From Apostichopus parvimensis (taxonomy: Eukaryota > Echinodermata > Holothuroidea > Aspidochirotida > Stichopodidae), in NCBI GenBank assembly GCA_000934455.1, contig KN885331.1:72937-95403 (forward strand): a stretch of DNA of 22,467 nucleotides, in the 5' to 3' direction. Below the pieces are notes generated by a model, which worked only from the letters and a program-made list of their open reading frames with translations, did no database searches and was not told where the DNA came from. The translations under genes and the position numbers were made by a program. Below are positions 1 through 10,385 of the stretch, one piece after another (position 1 is the stretch's first letter; every line of letters starts with the position of its first letter).

Positions 1-65
1 AACTCAACTCAACTCAACTCAACTCAACTCAACTCAACTCAACTCAACTCAACTCAACTCAACTC
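1..65. repeat. (AACTC)n microsatellite
   Basis: Thirteen perfect tandem AACTC units open the window. They grade into AATTC-type units up to about position 90. The window probably begins where assembly failed in this repeat. Confidence 0.97.
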
Positions 66-90
66 AATTAATTCAATTCAATTCAATTCA

Positions 91-689
91 CTCTATGTGA
101 TAGAGATAACTGCCACGCAGAACAACTTCCCCAAATAGCTAAGTAAATTTTCATTCCATTTGTGAGATGTCACGGATTTAATGTTCTTCCAAGCACAAGA
201 CTGGAGACTTGATCAAATCTACTAATGACACCATCAACCAAAATGTGTTTCTATTTATGATGTTGCTCATATTTTTTTAATTTAAAAAAAAGAAGAAACT
301 TTTCTCTGTAATGGAGATGTGTTTTGCAGACGTAATTGAACCTAAAATATTGAAGCTCGTTACACGGCCTAATGATACGGCATTGGTTTAATTGTCAACA
401 TTGTATACATTCTACCTCGAAAACTTGAAAAGAAAAACAGAAAAAAAGGTCAAGAGAAAGTAAACGTTGCTAATCATATAGTGTCACTACACGACATCAC
501 AGATTTACAAAATTAGACAGCCTCCAGACACGACGTTTAGAACTTGGATAAATCAATAAAATAAACAAATATAAACATAATTCGTGGGTAATTACAACCC
601 TAAAAGAAAGTATAGGCCTACATTTGAAATCTTAGCATATTTTTTCATGCTGAAATTTTGAGGCCAGTACTGATGTAGGCTATACAGAG
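91..689. other. Gene-free stretch, no recognised element
   Basis: AT-rich sequence with many stops in all frames and only short A-rich runs. I recognise no coding motif, tRNA-like box or inverted repeat of note here. Confidence 0.6.
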
Positions 690-1009
690 CGTGGTGGCCA
701 ATTGGCTAAGGCGTCGGACTCGTAATCCAAGGATTGCTGGTTCGATTCCTGCCTAGTTCATTACGTTGTGTCCTTGGGCAAGATGCTTTATCTCAATTGC
801 CTCTCTCCACCCAGGGGTTAAATGGGTACCTGTGAGGTAACTTGTCATTGGGCGCAGTATATAACTGCTGCCGACTGGAGGGATTGTCTCTGGGACAGGT
901 TATCATTGACCAGGGGTAATATAACGTCTGCAAAGCGCGTTGAGACCTATCGCTGGTATAAAGCGCTTTATTAAAAGCAAATATTATTATTATTATTATT
1001 ATTATTATA
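690..1009 (+). mobile_element. tRNA-derived SINE with (ATT)n tail
   Basis: The head is tRNA-like. A polymerase III A box lies at about 695-705 (TGGCCAATTGG) and a B box at 739-749 (GGTTCGATTCC). The anticodon-loop position reads CTCGTAA, which suggests an origin from tRNA-Thr(CGU). A body of about 230 bp follows, ending in a short palindrome-containing motif (AAAGCGCTTT, about 960-969) and an (ATT)n tail at about 983-1008. This head-body-tail order is that of a SINE, transcribed by Pol III and mobilised by a partner LINE. The body resembles SINEs I know from echinoderm genomes, but this was not checked by a search. It appears close to full length. Confidence 0.85.
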
Positions 1010-1145
1010 CATTCCCCTATTCAATGTAAGAAAACGGGAAACCTTTCACCCAACTTGTGAGGAATCCACGTTTCCCTGTGTATGTGGGTTAATTTGAAAT
1101 TACACCTGAAAGTAAGTTGAGATAGACCCCCCACTGACTACAACC

Positions 1146-1170
1146 ATGGAGGTATAGAACAGACCTCCAT
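1146..1170. repeat. Hairpin, 8-bp arms, 9-nt loop
   Basis: ATGGAGGT (1146-1153) and its exact complement ACCTCCAT (1163-1170) flank a 9-nt loop. No role is apparent. Confidence 0.7.
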
Positions 1171-1635
1171 GCTACAACCCTACACATATTCCAGGAAACG
1201 GAGCCACCCATATGATGATAAACTTTATATCCTTTCCACGAAACGTCATCACAAGAATGGTACAAGGAACCGGATTATCTCACCAAGTATTTTTGCAACA
1301 CAGAACCAAAAGGAGGTAATAAAAGTAATGATATTTACCTGCCCTTTTATACCTTGAGGTGCTCATGGTGAGTAGATGATACATATTTATTTTGAAGCCA
1401 ATCTCCTGAATGTTAATAATTTGACAGGGCTTAGAGCAAAAATTTTTTGCAATTGTATACCTGTATACAATCAAACCTGATGTCATTGGTAAAAAATGAG
1501 GGCACATATTTGTGCCCTAATTTGCATAATATTCATAAAGGGATATAATTTTGGCTTGTAATTGTGCGAACTCAACAATGTTAAGGTGGATAGATGTCAA
1601 ACTAGATTTTATTTAGCTGATACTCATGAATCTTG

Positions 1636-1660
1636 ATGAGTGTGTTGGGCTAACACTCAT
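1636..1660. repeat. Hairpin, 8-bp arms, 9-nt loop
   Basis: ATGAGTGT (1636-1643) pairs exactly with ACACTCAT (1653-1660) across a 9-nt loop. It has the same geometry as the hairpin at 1146 but an unrelated sequence. Confidence 0.7.
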
Positions 1661-2362
1661 GCATTAAGATCAATAAGGATCCAAAAGTGTTTTGGTGACA
1701 TTGGTAGAAAGTATAGGGTACATGTGGTTGCATTCCGAGTATGATTATAAGAAACACCTCAGTTGATTCATTGTTCAGAAAAGTGATTTTCTGAACCATC
1801 TACAAAAAATACTTTTGAAAAGCCATCGGGGAAATTGGCCCTCTGAATTACAGTGTTTACCTCCGCACCACTTTACCAACCCACACCATCCTCCTCCCCC
1901 ATCCTCCCCTCCCCTCCCCCCCCCAAGTTCAATTGTGGGCCATATACAGTTAAGGGTGCATAATTCCAAATTCATTGTTTTACATTTTACGTGGATGCCT
2001 TTTACTTTTCATGTGTTGTAATTTGTACTACTAGTTGCTGTATGGTTTAATCAAAGTGTATATTGGGGAATGGAGAGGGGAGGGGGGGGGCTGGGGAGTC
2101 CACTGATGCCATATTTCTACTTTTTTCTGTGTGCTTAAATAGTTTGTAAAGGGAAATATCAATTTAATTTCACTGATGCCTTTCAAACATGGTATTTAAT
2201 GGCAGATGACACTTTAATTATTACATTGCATTTTTGGAAACTTTTACAATTTTTTGATCTTCTGCCCAAAAGTTTCTTTCTCAACGTTATTTATATAAAA
2301 AGCTATATTAAAATCATTCGTTATTCAAAGTTGTGAAATAAACAAGTTGTGAACTTTGTTAG

Positions 2363-2393
<31 letters not shown>

Positions 2394-2410
2394 ACCCCCA
2401 CACACACACG
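2363..2410. repeat. Poly-C tract followed by short (CA)n
   Basis: Thirty-one consecutive C residues (2363-2393) are followed by ACCCCCA and a short CA repeat. It lies on the 3' side of the minus-strand SINE candidate at 2440-2530, so on that strand it could be the SINE's low-complexity tail. Confidence 0.95.
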
Positions 2411-2439
2411 CCATCACCATCGCATAGATTCATTCTGCC

Positions 2440-2530
2440 TCCGGCAAGGAATCAAACCAGAAAACCAGCAGCCTTAGTAGTGATTCCTTGCCTTAAAAGT
2501 TTATACTGGCGCAACTGAGCTAAATGTACG
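2440..2530 (-). mobile_element. tRNA-like SINE head (minus strand)
   Basis: Read on the minus strand, an A box (TAGCTCAGTTG, complement of 2512-2522) is followed about 64 bp later by a B box (GGTTTGATTCC, complement of 2448-2458). The spacing exceeds that of most tRNAs and matches those with a long variable arm (Leu or Ser types), or it reflects an insertion. Low-complexity C/CA sequence lies downstream at 2363-2410. The reading as a SINE head rests on the two boxes and their order. Its body and ends are not delimited. Confidence 0.55.
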
Positions 2531-3318
2531 TGTCCTGAAGTCAAGTACCAGAACCATATACCAGATAACTTGATCATTGCAAAGACCTTACCGTTCTGAA
2601 TGTTGACGTCAGATAACAGTCATTAGTCAAAGTGCAAAACCCTCTCAGCCACTTAAACGAGGAAATGTCAAATCCTATGCCAATTAGTGACACGGAAAAA
2701 CCATTCATCATAGAAATCATTTAGTTTGCAAGCGTAAGGTTTCCAGACTCTGACCTCTGTTGAATTCAATCTATCAGCATCATATTTGGGCAAATATATG
2801 GACAAATATCTGTCACTATAAATTTACTTGTTGTAATAACAAGCAATGATAAGGGCAACTATAATAGGTTAAGGTCAAGAGTTTTGCGTCAAAGTAAACC
2901 CTGAGGTCTCATGACATCTTATACAGCATCTTAAACATGTACCAATTAAGTATGGTGAGGGTATGAATGTATACCAAGACAGTGAAAGCAATGAAATATT
3001 ACCCTGACATGGTGTAAAATCAGTAATTACTAATTAGATGATAACAAATGCAAATCATTCTCAATTTCACAACAACAATATCAATTAAGCTCTGACCAAT
3101 TATGTGCTTTCTTGTACACCTTGTCCTTGCACAAATTGTCATGCTGAAACCTAAGGCTTATTACTGGTCAATCCCTAGCTAAGGAGAGAGGTTTTCAGGG
3201 ATTGAATTCTGCTAGCCTTAAACAACCATTGACTAATTGAAGCAAATTAGAAGTCTCAACTTGAAAACAAAATTCTCAATGTACAGTGCATTTAAGGCTT
3301 TAACACTTCCCCGCTTAC
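2531..3318. other. Gene-free AT-rich stretch
   Basis: Stops are frequent in every frame, and no domain motif, SINE box or strong inverted repeat was seen. It runs directly into the TGACCT-motif array. Confidence 0.6.
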
Positions 3319-4020
3319 TGACCTCAAGTGACCTTTGACCTTCACAAGGATAACTGGGCTCTTGTACTCACTATGGGAAAGTCATATGATGTCATGTTTT
3401 AATTTTCAGAGTTATAACCTCTGCTGAACCCAAATGAAATGTACCCTCCATCAAAACTAAAAGTGTTCTTGTACTCATTATAGAGAAGCCATAGCCATAT
3501 ATACCAGCTACAGCAGTTTTCAATCTGGATATATAGTATTAACATAGTGTTCAGGTTTTGGCACCTGGTGACATTAAATTGAACTCTGACCTACATCAAA
3601 TTGTGTACAAACTGTACAATACACAAGGTCATCATACCATGCATATGAGCTCCGATCCTGTTCTGGAGATTATAGCACTTTTGATATATTCACATTTTGC
3701 CCTTTGCTCAACCCAAATGACCTTTGATCACCATAAACAATAGGGTTCGCTGGACTAATTACAGGAAATCTACATGCCAAATATAAGAACTGCATATAGG
3801 TGACCTTCCTTGAGATATGAAGTTTACAAGATTGTCACACTTTTCACACTCTGTTGACCTCAAATGACCTTGAAATTCAGGAAAAACAATGAAGATCGTC
3901 TATTCACCAAGTTACACACCATCTCTGAACTTCCTGCAACTTCTACTTCTTGAGATATTGTTTGAACAATGTTTTCAGACTTTGACCCGTGCTGACCTCA
4001 AAATTCAAATGACCTTTGGC
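3319..4020. repeat. Diverged array with recurring TGACCT half-sites
   Basis: Related segments recur every 100-160 bp, each with one or more TGACCT motifs. Examples are TGACCT-CAAG-TGACCT-T-TGACCT at 3319-3341, TGACCT-T-TGATCA at 3718-3730, TGACCT-CAAA-TGACCT at 3855-3870, and TGACCT at 3993-3998 and 4010-4015. Flanking phrases such as 'cttgtactca' and 'cttgagatat' also recur. This looks like an old tandem repeat or a dispersed-repeat array. On the minus strand TGACCT reads AGGTCA, the nuclear-receptor half-site, so the spacings match DR1 and DR4 elements. Binding is an inference only. Confidence 0.6.
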
Positions 4021-4027
4021 CCATACC

Positions 4028-4143
4028 GAATATAGTAGACACAACGACACCTATTCCAAAACTATCCTAATAAATGAATAAATAAAATAAAATAAACAAA
4101 AACAAAAAATACTAGAGCACACAGAAACGTCTGCTAAGGCATT
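4028..4143. repeat. Direct repeat copy 1 (191-bp period)
   Basis: This AT-rich block begins GAATATAGTAGA and ends at a CACAGAAACGTCTGC phrase. It recurs at 4219-4323 with a few substitutions and small indels. The start-to-start distance is 191 bp, pointing to a local segmental duplication that includes the intervening sequence. Confidence 0.85.
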
Positions 4144-4218
4144 TCGTTCAATCTTTGATAATCTCTAATGATAATTAGTGAGTTATATTGGTATGGGATT
4201 TCAGTATCGATTAGCATT

Positions 4219-4323
4219 GAATATAGTAGATACAACCAAACCCATTCCAAAACTATCCTAATAAATGAATAAAAGTAAATAAAAACAAAACTAGAGCACA
4301 CAGAAACGTCTGCCAAGGCTTTT
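4219..4323. repeat. Direct repeat copy 2 (191-bp period)
   Basis: Second copy of the block at 4028-4143. It shares CCAAAACTATCCTAATAAAT and CACAGAAACGTCTGC and differs mainly in the length of the internal AAATA-rich tract. Confidence 0.85.
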
Positions 4324-6159
4324 TATTCATATGTATATGTTGATATAATGCGGTTTTATCGGCGATCACTTACCAATAATGGAGATAGATTGTTATCATA
4401 AAATCGTGAAACCAAATCGTAGCCCCATAATCACGGTTGCTCCTTTCTTTTTGGGTTCGCTTCTAGTTCCTTCACCCTTTTCTGCGTTATTTTCCTTGAC
4501 AAAGAGTTCTCTACACATAGCGGATATGAATTAGATAAAGCATTATGTAGCTTGCATATACCAAATGCCAAGTTATCACCTACTGACATTCCCTGTCTTC
4601 CAGGGTACCGTCTTGATATTCCAGGGTCTTGTTGTTCTGTTCACCTGCCCGATAGTTTCTAAATGATTGAAACTGCTTCTATGCATATACATATCTTTTT
4701 CCGCACCTATGTCATAAACCATAAATGGTTAACTTAATATGTAACACACCGTTAAATCCTTTGTTAATGTTATTGTGGTTGTTCGAACTCTCAGCAGTTA
4801 ACGCTGAGTGACTCCACCACAGAAATTAATGCATAGAAGCCATATCGCATCTGTTGACAACAACATTATATATATACTCTTTGCAGCTATTTGAAGGTCA
4901 CTCACGCCATCTTGAAACACCCAAACAACGACTCGCGCTGAGGGTGCCTACGTTATAGTAACGAGGTTTCGACGAATCCTGATCTTATCGTCAACATATC
5001 TTTCATTTTCACAAAGAGAAACACTTGACGCACCCAGATTAGCTCCAATTTTGCGGAGAAGAATAAACTATATTGAAATAAATTACAACTGACGGATATT
5101 TAGCCACTGCTTAGACAGTTATTCTTACTTTTTGAAAAAAAAAAAATCCTGGCATGATACCAAATGTTGTACTACTATATACGTTAGGCCCTTAATTAGA
5201 TACATAGGGCACAAAGCCCAGCCGTCTGTAATGTTCACCATGCTAATTTTGAATAGACCGAAATATATAGGAGACGGTTTTACAGAAATTTTTGACATCC
5301 CGGGCAGCTGGTCCCCCGGGTTGGAGGGGCACCAACAATTTATGGAGGGGCACCAATAATTAAACCGTGACGAAAGGCCACAATACTCACGTGATGTTAT
5401 TTGTGAAGGTTTTGTTCATATGATGGTGGGACAAATTAAGGGGATGGGTATGGGAGAACACATGATAGTCTGAAAGTGGAGGGGATATGCCCCTGTGCCC
5501 CAGCCCTGGCTACTGGACTGCTGTGGAGGGGTTAATATTCAAACGAAGTCTTATAGCCACCTTAGACAAATGCTCAGTGAATGATAAAGACTGATATACA
5601 CTGCAAAGTCATGATGAGGTCAAACATTTTTATGACAAATTAAGTCTACAAAAAGTTGGTGCCTGAAGTGAAGGATCTTCGAAACATTGCTGCATTTTTA
5701 CACTAAAAGGTACCTTACAGTAATGAAACAACCAAGATGCAGTAATTGCTGTGTATAAGTTAATGCAGGTGCTACGAAAATAGGTCAAATCCCACTCACA
5801 TCACATCTGGAAAACGATTTTGGATAGAACTTCCCAAAATATATTTCTCTGTATACTTTCTGACTATTTTCAATGGACGTATCAGCTATATATTGTCCAA
5901 GTAGGTACAGGTATATACCTATGCCTACTTATAAATTAAAAGTCAAGATGGAAAAGAAAAAGGCCTAGGTAGCCTCAGGCTCTAAATATATAAAAATCTC
6001 CCACCCCCCGCCCAATAAAGTGCATGGTTATAGGTTGTTTTTTTATATACGTCGCTTAACATTGATTGCGTTGATGTTTCTAATTTTTTACGATGTGCAT
6101 GTCTTTGTTGAAGAATATTAAAGCTACAAGGCACCTTCGTAGACGTAGGCCTATAAACG
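4324..6159. other. Gene-free stretch with one short tandem repeat
   Basis: No recognisable coding sequence. At 5323-5361 a 21-bp unit beginning GGAGGGGCACCAA is present almost twice. A small hairpin (CTCAGC/GCTGAG) lies near 4790-4810. The CCCC/GGGG phrases near 5460-5510 resemble dispersed-repeat sequence, but I cannot name the family. Confidence 0.55.
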
Positions 6160-6403
6160 GGTGTGGTTAACGCCGGTGCCTTTCAATCATAAGGTCCCGA
6201 ATTCGAGTCACTCCAAAATTAATGAATGTCGTCCAGGTACAGAGTTGTTGACAATTGACAATTCATAATCATGGACGTTAAATATGAATGTAAGAGACTG
6301 ACTTCGGTCAGCTTGCGGCTTTGAAAAGCCAATGATGGCTTCTTCGCGAGTTCCTGTTCTCAGGAGGATCTAAAATACATACATACATACATACATACAT
6401 AAA
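6160..6403 (+). mobile_element. tRNA-derived SINE with (CATA)n tail
   Basis: A tRNA-like head has an A-box-like segment (GTGGTTAACGCCGGTGCC, 6163-6180) and a B-box-like segment (GAATTCGAGTC, 6199-6209), separated as in a tRNA. About 165 bp of body follows, then a (CATA)n tail at about 6375-6403. The layout is that of a Pol III-transcribed SINE. The boxes deviate from consensus, so this copy is probably old. It differs from the SINEs at 690 and 2440. Confidence 0.7.
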
Positions 6404-8334
6404 CGTGTATTGCAACATTTTTAGCAGTATGACACAGTACATGGTTGTCTACTTACAAGTGGTCTCTTTCTTCTGTAATATCATATTGATTCCATTTTGC
6501 AAATTAATATCCAAGTTCTCTCAGATGTATTCGGTAATGCTTGGTGACTCACAGGTCCATACTTTTAAGTTGTCATATATTACCATTTATCACGTATGAT
6601 CATACCTCAAGAAAGGATACATTTATCACTCTATATACAGGAAGGGCAAATGATGCTGCGCTCTGCAGAAACATGAAGAAGAAAAAACAAGGAAGGAAGG
6701 AAGGAAAGGAAAAGAAACTTACTGCTCAAAAGTAATTTACGGACATCTGGGTTTCTACTATAGCATGTCTCCAAGAATATGTTTTCATTTGGTCAAAGGT
6801 CAATCTGATTAGTGCAGTATGTTTCGGCCGTATGTAGTATAACGTTAGGCTTTAGTGATGTTACGTGTGAGCAGTACAGATCGAGCAGTGAAAAACTGCT
6901 TCTTCGAACCAAGCTTCTTCTTTTTTTTATAAATAAAAGCATGATAAAGATTCCCATTCGCTTTCCATTCCGCAGACAAATACCCTTAGATGTGTTGCAC
7001 AATTGTGTGAATTTATATTATTTTTTATTTTTAGAAATTTCTTACGATCTGGAAAATTAATTGGGTATTTCATTGCCTAACGTTAATGCTCTATCTATAG
7101 TAGCAGTGTAGGTTGACGCTTTTGGGTAAGCTGTTGATCTTCAATTCGCTGCAAGCGACAAGCCGAAAGTGGCTTCTATGGATTAATTTCTGTGGACTCC
7201 GCCAATGAAACTACAGTGACCAGCCGAAACTTACGGAAGAACAGAAATGCTATCAAGTCACAAGAGGGGGGAAATTGTATATAGAGAAAGCCGGTAAATT
7301 TGCAACGAATTTGCCATTGTCAGGCGCGTATCCGGGAGGGGGGGGGGGGGTGGGGGCGCGCGACCCCCGGGTAAGAAAAAGAGGAGAGAAAAAAAGAGAG
7401 GAGAAAAAAGCCAAAAAAAGAGTGGGGAAAGAGGAGGAAGGAAGGGGAAAGAAAAAGAAGATATATATGCGAACTGCACTAGACCTTTATATGTCCTTCG
7501 ATGCAACACTGCCACCCAGAGATAAAATGTTATACACTCTGACCTGAATGCTAATTGTACCCAAACCTAGTACCGTAACTCATACAATGAATCTAAAAAT
7601 AAATTCCGCATGCGATTGGAGAAATGAGCACACCTCCTGTGAATATCATGTAGTGGATCCAAGGGCGTATCATGGGCAAGTGGGGGGGGGGGGGATGCAC
7701 CCATCACTTCTTGAGATTGTTCCCAACTGCATGAAAACGCGCGCCTCACAACACTACGCCCCACCCCTCTAATCGCTTCCCGATGAGTTACGAAACTTTA
7801 TCAATGACCTTCGCCCGTAGTACCAAGACCTTGACAAAATACGGCAACACACCATTTCATCGATAACAAGTGATCGTGTTGTGTATAAGTGACGTCTAGA
7901 GTTCGTGCGCTGACCTACATGGAGTGTGACCGACCCGATATTGCAATTTCCCAAGATCAGGCCCCGCAAAATCCCCAAATCCAATGACACTGTACTGTAT
8001 GGATATCTAGCAATATCTAGGGATGAAAGCCCCAACATCTTCCCTAAACTGAAGGCAGATAGAGAATCGAAGCCTTCAGTGTGTAGTGAACTTGAAACTA
8101 TGCGTCTTTCAAAATGAAAAGAACATTTTTCGCGCGCTTTCAACATTTTAACGTAAATATCATATAGGCGAGCATCGGTTATTACATCGCATGACATCGT
8201 GTACCGACGGTCCGTGAAAGTTGCGCAGTATCCCGCGGGATGCTAATGTTAACAACGAAATGTTTTTATGTAGATGGAGAAAAAGCATGCAGGTCCAACT
8301 ATGTCAAAAATCTCTTTTACATTAGTAATGGCGA
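6404..8334. other. Gene-free stretch with purine and poly-G tracts
   Basis: It contains (GGAA)n at 6690-6708, a 13-G run at 7338-7350 followed by a GA-rich tract to about 7462, and a 13-G run at 7682-7694. The phrases around the G runs ('ggcgcgtatccggga', 'agggcgtatcatgggc') look like decayed copies of one dispersed family. A 142-codon minus-strand open frame (7769-8197) has no motif I recognise, and I do not call it a gene. ATCCCGCGGGAT at 8230-8241 is a 12-bp palindrome. Confidence 0.5.
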
Positions 8335-8505
8335 ATTAGTCGGGCAAGCTTAGAACTTTTTTTTAATTACCAAGGATATTTTTTTAAAAGCTATTGATAG
8401 CTACATCACTGCAATTAAATTTTCTTTCAGTAGGTGCCCGCAAAATTCTCAGCATATTGCCCGAATTTTCTGCATCCCCCTCCCCCGCCTCCTGCGCCTA
8501 TGTGT
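8335..8505. repeat. Dispersed repeat copy 1 (TCGGGCAA family)
   Basis: It starts ATTAGTCGGGCAAGC..TTAGAAC and later carries TGCCCG, AGCAnATTGCCCGAA and CGCCTCC..GCCTATG. The same phrases occur in the same order at 11625-11822. TCGGGCAA (8340-8347) and TTGCCCGA (8457-8464) are exact inverted repeats 117 bp apart start to start. No coding capacity is evident. It could be a short non-autonomous DNA transposon or part of a larger element. Confidence 0.65.
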
Positions 8506-9064
8506 GTAGTGTTCGGTTTCGGAAATATCTGGTATTTTTTCATTTCCTTCAACGAAGTTTTATAGTAGCCGTTATAAGAGGTTTTAATATTTGTACACCA
8601 GTAATTAACTGTGTCTGAATTTTCGAAAATTCCCTCACCAACATTCTTCATCAAACTTCCCTCTACTCGTGCAATTTTGACCGAGGGGTTGAACTTGGGT
8701 TTTTCTATATTGGTTGTCCATAGATGAAATTTTGTGCAACAGTATGGGTATGTTTTGAAGTGAATTTTCAAATTCTGAACAAATAATGGGCTTAAAACAT
8801 TGAAAAGTGGGGCTGACGGGTATTGTAGTCCACGACGTAGAATTACCTACAAAACCAATGATCCACAGCAGATGGGATTAGGTCGAACATGATGAGTGAC
8901 TGGTGACAATCTTGAAAAAGGTTATGGATGAAAAAAAAACTATTGGGAAATAGTTAGTTCTCAGGCAAAAGTGTACATCTGGTTGGTCATTATCCAGCAC
9001 GAGATGTGCCATTTCCGGTGATCTGGGGGGGGGGGGGGGTATCAAAACCAGAATTTTCTTGTAT
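8506..9064. other. Gene-free stretch
   Basis: No gene or RNA motif is recognised. A run of 15 G residues lies at 9025-9039, just before the hairpin at 9065-9095. Confidence 0.55.
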
Positions 9065-9095
9065 GCGGAGCGCCCAACTCGTGGTGGCGCTCCGC
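9065..9095. repeat. Perfect 10-bp GC-rich hairpin
   Basis: GCGGAGCGCC (9065-9074) and its exact complement GGCGCTCCGC (9086-9095) flank an 11-nt loop. The surroundings are AT-rich, so the GC-rich stem stands out. It could be the tip of a foldback element or a stable RNA hairpin if transcribed. Confidence 0.85.
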
Positions 9096-9734
9096 TTAGA
9101 TAGTAATTCTGAGTTAGAAAATCCTAGATACGCGCCCGATTATGACTATTTCCTTCTCCCCACAATGAAATCAAATGCTTGATTTGTTTGCTGTTCATAT
9201 GTTCGCACTTCAAGAATGATTGGCCTACACCGTTTTACTGTACCACTGAACTATAGAGTAGAGAATCCTTCATCACGTATATTAGCGCTTGTATATATAC
9301 AGTTACCACTACTACCGGTACTTTGCTGTTCAGAGGAAGGATAATATATACTCTTGTGGACTTCTATGGTTTTCCTATTCTTGAGGATCATTTCATTTTC
9401 TTGTGGACACGGATGTATTGATTTTTACCTTCTTGTTTCTTTCTGTGGTCAACTGTAGGATTACCTGTACATGCAGTGAACTGCAGTATTTGCCGTTTTC
9501 TGTTAGGAATGCTGTAAAACCAAGGATGTTCTATCAGATCCTTGAAATCGTTACTATATATAGGCATTAAGTTCAGTTCAGTATTATGGGATCCCGTTTT
9601 TGATGAATTAAAGAAGGCGTTTGGAATGGGTTTGTCAGCGCTTGTTTTATGGATTTTTTTTATTAAAGCGATAGAGAGAGAGAGAGAAGACCATATAACA
9701 GTTAAAAAGTTACATTTTACAAAAATACATTACT
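9096..9734. other. Gene-free stretch
   Basis: AT-rich, with a short (GA)n run near 9672-9686. The short open frame at 9542-9745 has no recognisable motif. No element was identified. Confidence 0.55.
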
Positions 9735-9737
9735 GCT

Positions 9738-9960
9738 TATTCTAAACCACTTCTTCTCAATGACTACATCAAAATCAACGTCTCCCGCGAAGTCGCGCTC
9801 AATGCTGAGAAGTGCCAGCGATGTCAGCCTCTGTTCGGTCGTATAGTGGATCTTAGATATGATTTCGTTGGCTTCAAGCGACTAACTATCCGCAGACTTG
9901 AAGCAGACGGAATCGCGATTGTACCGCAAATTCTATACAAAGTACGACCTACCTGCCTCG
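9738..9960 (-). pseudogene. hAT-family transposase C-terminal (dimerisation) remnant
   Basis: Two minus-strand frames together encode the hAT C-terminal dimerisation region. The first, reading down from about 9960 to 9845, gives LYRICGTIAIPSASSLRIVS and then RLKPTKSYLRST. This matches the family's 'PVxSAxxERSFSxLRRIKTYLRST' pattern with the ERSF core decayed. After a frameshift near 9840 it continues TEQRLTSLALLSIERDF and VDFDVVIEK, matching 'QERLxxLALLSIExD...DFDxVI'. hAT transposases move DNA by cut and paste and usually make 8-bp target duplications. The catalytic DDE part and N-terminal zinc finger are absent, so this is a dead fragment. A ZMYM1-like hAT derivative is an alternative label for the same domain. 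Confidence 0.75.
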
Positions 9961-10203
9961 GTACTCGTCCCATCCGTCCTTTAGTGCATTATCAAGCCCC
10001 ATCACCCCCCCCCCCCCTTCGTCAATAATCCCAACATTTCTTTCTTGTCCCCTATACTTCATTTTTCTCTCTCTTAGTTTTCTCTAATTTTTCTCTCTTC
10101 CTTTCCCTTTCTTCATCTAGCTCTTTCTTCTTTTTTATTTATTTATTTTGATTTCACCTCCTCACCTTTTACTTTACTTCTAATTATTTTTTAGGGGGCA
10201 GTA
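9961..10203. repeat. Poly-C and pyrimidine-rich tract
   Basis: Thirteen C residues (10005-10017) are followed by about 150 bp of CTTT/CTCT-rich sequence. It separates the minus-strand hAT remnant from the plus-strand LINE fragment. Confidence 0.7.
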
Positions 10204-10385
10204 TGGTTAGTTTGGATCTATTGATCACCAGAGAAAATGCTACACCGTTGATCTCTTCTATTACTATTCACCCCGGTCTTTCTGATCATGTTATCAATTG
10301 TTAGCAATCTTAGCCTACTGAGATCTCCCACTCTTCCCAATTCTACACACTCTCTTCAATGGAAAGAGCTAAATATATCGAAAAA
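10204..10385 (+). pseudogene. LINE endonuclease C-terminal fragment
   Basis: The frame starting at 10212 encodes LDLLITRENATPLISSITIH, then PGLSDHVI. This is the end of an APE-type LINE endonuclease: 'TLDLxITR' followed by the catalytic SDH motif (TCT GAT CAT, 10281-10289). The next frame continues SNLSLLRSPTLPNSTHSLQW, like the linker after SDH in CR1/L2-type elements. A frameshift near 10300 separates them. The rest of the endonuclease and all of the reverse transcriptase are missing. The 3' boundary with the Penelope-like remnant is uncertain (about 10370-10400). It is distinct from the LINE at 20319. Confidence 0.65.

Larger units (their letters stand above)
1010..2362. other. Gene-free stretch with low-complexity tracts and two hairpins
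   Basis: No coding sequence is recognised. It holds a pyrimidine-rich CCTCCCC tract (about 1887-1924), a G-rich tract (2075-2090) and two perfect 8-bp inverted repeats with 9-nt loops (1146-1170 and 1636-1660). CACTGATGCC occurs twice, about 70 bp apart, near 2100 and 2170. Confidence 0.6.

Noticed and set aside
690..760. Functional tRNA gene
   Set aside because: A and B boxes and an anticodon-like loop exist, but the acceptor stem does not pair and the sequence continues into a SINE body with an (ATT)n tail.
1775..2021. Pro-rich and Gly-rich overlapping open frames
   Set aside because: They come from a CCTCCCC low-complexity tract read on both strands.
7258..7547. Overlapping open frames with Pro-rich or Lys/Glu-rich sequence
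   Set aside because: They are translations of a poly-G and GA-rich tract, not protein-like sequence.
7769..8197. 142-codon minus-strand open frame as a gene
   Set aside because: No recognisable motif, no splice or start context, and several shorter frames overlap it. Chance cannot be excluded, so it is only mentioned.
8230..8241. 12-bp palindrome ATCCCGCGGGAT as a regulatory site
   Set aside because: A single short palindrome with no neighbouring gene or repeat partner.
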